Shown here piece after piece: positions 4,262 to 5,495 of a stretch of DNA of 5,495 nucleotides. The position numbers and the translations under genes were made by a program. Under the pieces are notes generated by a model. The model ran no database searches. It was given only the letters and a program-made list of their open reading frames with translations, and was not told the origin of the DNA. Numbering within the stretch: the first letter of the stretch is position 1; each line of letters opens with the position of its first letter. The DNA comes from Citrobacter freundii (GTDB lineage Bacteria; Bacteroidota; Bacteroidia; Chitinophagales; Chitinophagaceae). The stretch covers positions 1 to 5,495 of the forward strand of contig QFQQ01000153.1 in the NCBI GenBank assembly GCA_003243445.1, written 5' to 3'.

Positions 4262-5365
4262 ATGTCCCTCAAAGCATACACCGCAGAAACGATCTTTACC
4301 GGCGAAGAATGGCTTATCGGCTATGGCGTGATGATAGAAAATGGCAGGATTACGGGTATTGTGCCCACTGCGGAAATTCCATCTTCTGTTGCGATAGAAC
4401 ATTTTGAAGACGGCTTGCTTGTTCCTTCTTTTATAGACCTGCAGATCTATGGTGCACATGGAAAACTATTCTCCATGTTCCGTGAACCGGCAGCCTTGCA
4501 TGAACTCAACCTGTATTGCAGAAACGGCGGTGCGGCATTTTGTTTACCCACACTTGCCACCAATTCCCCGGAGGTTTTTCATGAATGCATTGATGCCGTC
4601 CGGCAGTACTGGAAAGAAGGTGGCCAGGGAATTTATGGTCTTCACCTGGAAGGTCCGTGGTTCAACCCGGTCCGCCGCGGCGCGCATATAGAAGCCTTGA
4701 TCCATCCGCCAACAACGGATGAGGTGCAGGCTTTGCTGGAATATGGAAAAGGCGTTATTAAATTCATCACACTCGCTCCGGAAGTTTGCGGACCGGCGAT
4801 CATTAGCTATATCGCAAGCCAGGGAATTATTGTTTCCGCGGGACATAGCAATGCCACTTACGCAGAAGCAAAAGAAGGTTTTGCAAACGGAGCAACGACA
4901 GTAACGCACTTATATAACGCAATGAGTCCACTGCAACATCGTGCACCTGGTCTTGTCGGAGCAGTAATGGATGATGATAAGGTAATGGCGAGTATCATTC
5001 CAGATGGTCATCACGTGGATTATGCGGCAGTAAGAATAGCCAAACAGGTAATGAAAGAACGGTTGTTTGTGATCACGGACGCGGTGACTGAAACAGATGG
5101 TGGTCCTTATCCGCATACATTCGCCGGCGATAAATATGAAGCCAGCGGCATCCTGAGTGGTTCTGCGCTGAACATGATCCAATCAATCCGGCGGTTGACG
5201 GCTTATTGTGATGTGGAGCTGGAAGAAGCATTAAGAATGTGTTCTCTTTACCCGGCAAAAGTGATCCGTATGGACCATCAGCTGGGAAGAATCGCGGAAG
5301 GATATGATGCGAAGATAACAGTGATCAGCAGGGAGCTGGAGGTGATCGAAGTGCTGGGTGGTTGA
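4262..5365 (+). CDS. nagA: N-acetylglucosamine-6-phosphate deacetylase
   Basis: This enzyme removes acetate from GlcNAc-6-phosphate to give glucosamine-6-phosphate, the cytoplasmic step that feeds chitin- or peptidoglycan-derived amino sugar into glycolysis or wall recycling. The 367 residues are a normal length. It is an amidohydrolase-fold TIM barrel with a small beta domain formed by both ends. The visible active-site residues are the metal ligand E130 in GLHLEGPWFNP, substrate-contact H142 in RRGAH, metal ligands H195 in AGHSNATY and H216 in VTHLYNAMSP, PDGHH (249-251), catalytic D273 in VITDA, and the LSGSALNMIQSIRRL segment (298-312). The first-strand motif is F57-I-D-L-Q61-I-Y63, where Escherichia coli has QxN and Bacillus has HxH, so a one-metal site is likely. 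The ATG at 4262 gives the family's usual N-terminus; the upstream region has no Shine-Dalgarno sequence. No nagB, transporter or nag regulator lies beside it here, and it looks like a single-gene unit. Confidence 0.93.
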   Translation: MSLKAYTAETIFTGEEWLIGYGVMIENGRITGIVPTAEIPSSVAIEHFEDGLLVPSFIDLQIYGAHGKLFSMFREPAALHELNLYCRNGGAAFCLPTLATNSPEVFHECIDAVRQYWKEGGQGIYGLHLEGPWFNPVRRGAHIEALIHPPTTDEVQALLEYGKGVIKFITLAPEVCGPAIISYIASQGIIVSAGHSNATYAEAKEGFANGATTVTHLYNAMSPLQHRAPGLVGAVMDDDKVMASIIPDGHHVDYAAVRIAKQVMKERLFVITDAVTETDGGPYPHTFAGDKYEASGILSGSALNMIQSIRRLTAYCDVELEEALRMCSLYPAKVIRMDHQLGRIAEGYDAKITVISRELEVIEVLGG

Positions 5366-5369
5366 GGGA

Positions 5370-5423
5370 GGACCACGGACCGCCTAATGGACCACGGACG
5401 ACGGACCGCGGACCGCAGACGAT
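5370..5423. repeat. 7-bp direct repeats GGACCRC after nagA
   Basis: Units start at 5370 (GGACCAC) and 5377 (GGACCGC). After a 5-base interruption they continue in strict 7-bp register at 5389, 5396, 5403, 5410 and 5417: GGACCAC, GGACGAC, GGACCGC, GGACCGC and the degenerate AGACGAT. They begin five bases after the nagA stop. All units point the same way, so no strong hairpin forms and I see no terminator for nagA in the window. They are non-coding as far as visible. Confidence 0.8.
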
Positions 5424-5486
5424 TACGGCCTACAGTAAGTCGTTCACACGCCCGGGCATGTAAAGAAGTTACACGCTATAATGAAT
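5424..5486. other. Spacer between two GGACCRC blocks
   Basis: These 63 bases have no repeat unit and no recognisable gene. They contain an 8-bp palindrome, GCCCGGGC (5450-5457), and a weak 5-bp hairpin, TGTAA/TTACA (5459-5473). Neither supports a functional call. Confidence 0.4.
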
Positions 5487-5495
5487 GGACCGCGG
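5487..5495. repeat. GGACCRC repeat restarting at the window edge
   Basis: GGACCGC at 5487-5493 is followed by GG, the first two bases of another unit, and then the window ends. It has the same unit and orientation as the block at 5370-5423, so the array probably continues or recurs beyond the window. Confidence 0.5.

Noticed and set aside
4544..4909. Open frame of 121 residues on the minus strand
   Set aside because: It lies antisense inside nagA, whose active-site motifs are intact across the same bases. It is a shadow frame rich in Cys and Arg with no motif.
5450..5473. GCCCGGGC palindrome and TGTAA/TTACA hairpin as a nagA terminator
   Set aside because: The stems are short, have no following T-tract and lie about 90 bases after the stop.

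Overview
The window reads as a piece of a Bacteroidota chromosome, probably of the Chitinophaga/Niastella kind (the phylum is well supported, the family is a guess). Four things point there. There is a GLPGLI-family secreted protein. There is a two-component pair of the Bacteroidota type: a kinase with a large periplasmic sensor and no HAMP, followed by an OmpR-type regulator. Three genes have the Bacteroidota -7 promoter box TAnnTTTG 12-21 bases before their ATG. No gene has a clear Shine-Dalgarno sequence.

Layout. Bases 1-300 hold no supportable gene, only degenerate AATCC-type repeats. Next comes a leftward terminator (301-336), then the leftward GLPGLI-family exported protein gene (1155 down to 367). 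A 141-bp divergent control region (1156-1296) follows, with two facing TAnnTTTG boxes, a perfect 10-bp tandem repeat and two CCGG-centred palindromes. Rightward from it run a sensor histidine kinase (1297-3075) and its response regulator (3072-3761), which overlap by ATGA and end at a strong intrinsic terminator (3768-3808). A small membrane-anchored protein gene with its own promoter box follows (3838-4110). Next is a striking 118-bp intergenic element of 9-bp GTTCCARRR units in two opposed arms, forming a near-perfect palindrome. The last gene is nagA, N-acetylglucosamine-6-phosphate deacetylase (4262-5365). It is followed by direct 7-bp GGACCRC repeats that restart at the window edge.

How the genes may work together. 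The kinase and regulator form one phosphorelay operon. The 10-bp tandem repeat has the geometry of an OmpR/PhoB-family binding site and lies between the operon and the divergent GLPGLI gene, so the simplest hypothesis is that the regulator controls itself and the GLPGLI protein. The signal sensed is unknown. The small membrane protein and nagA look like separate transcription units. No phage, transposase, CRISPR, tRNA or rRNA was seen. The least explained part of the window is its set of intergenic short-period repeats. All three can be written around a GGA/TCC core (GGATT, GGAAC, GGACC) with 7- or 9-bp spacing.
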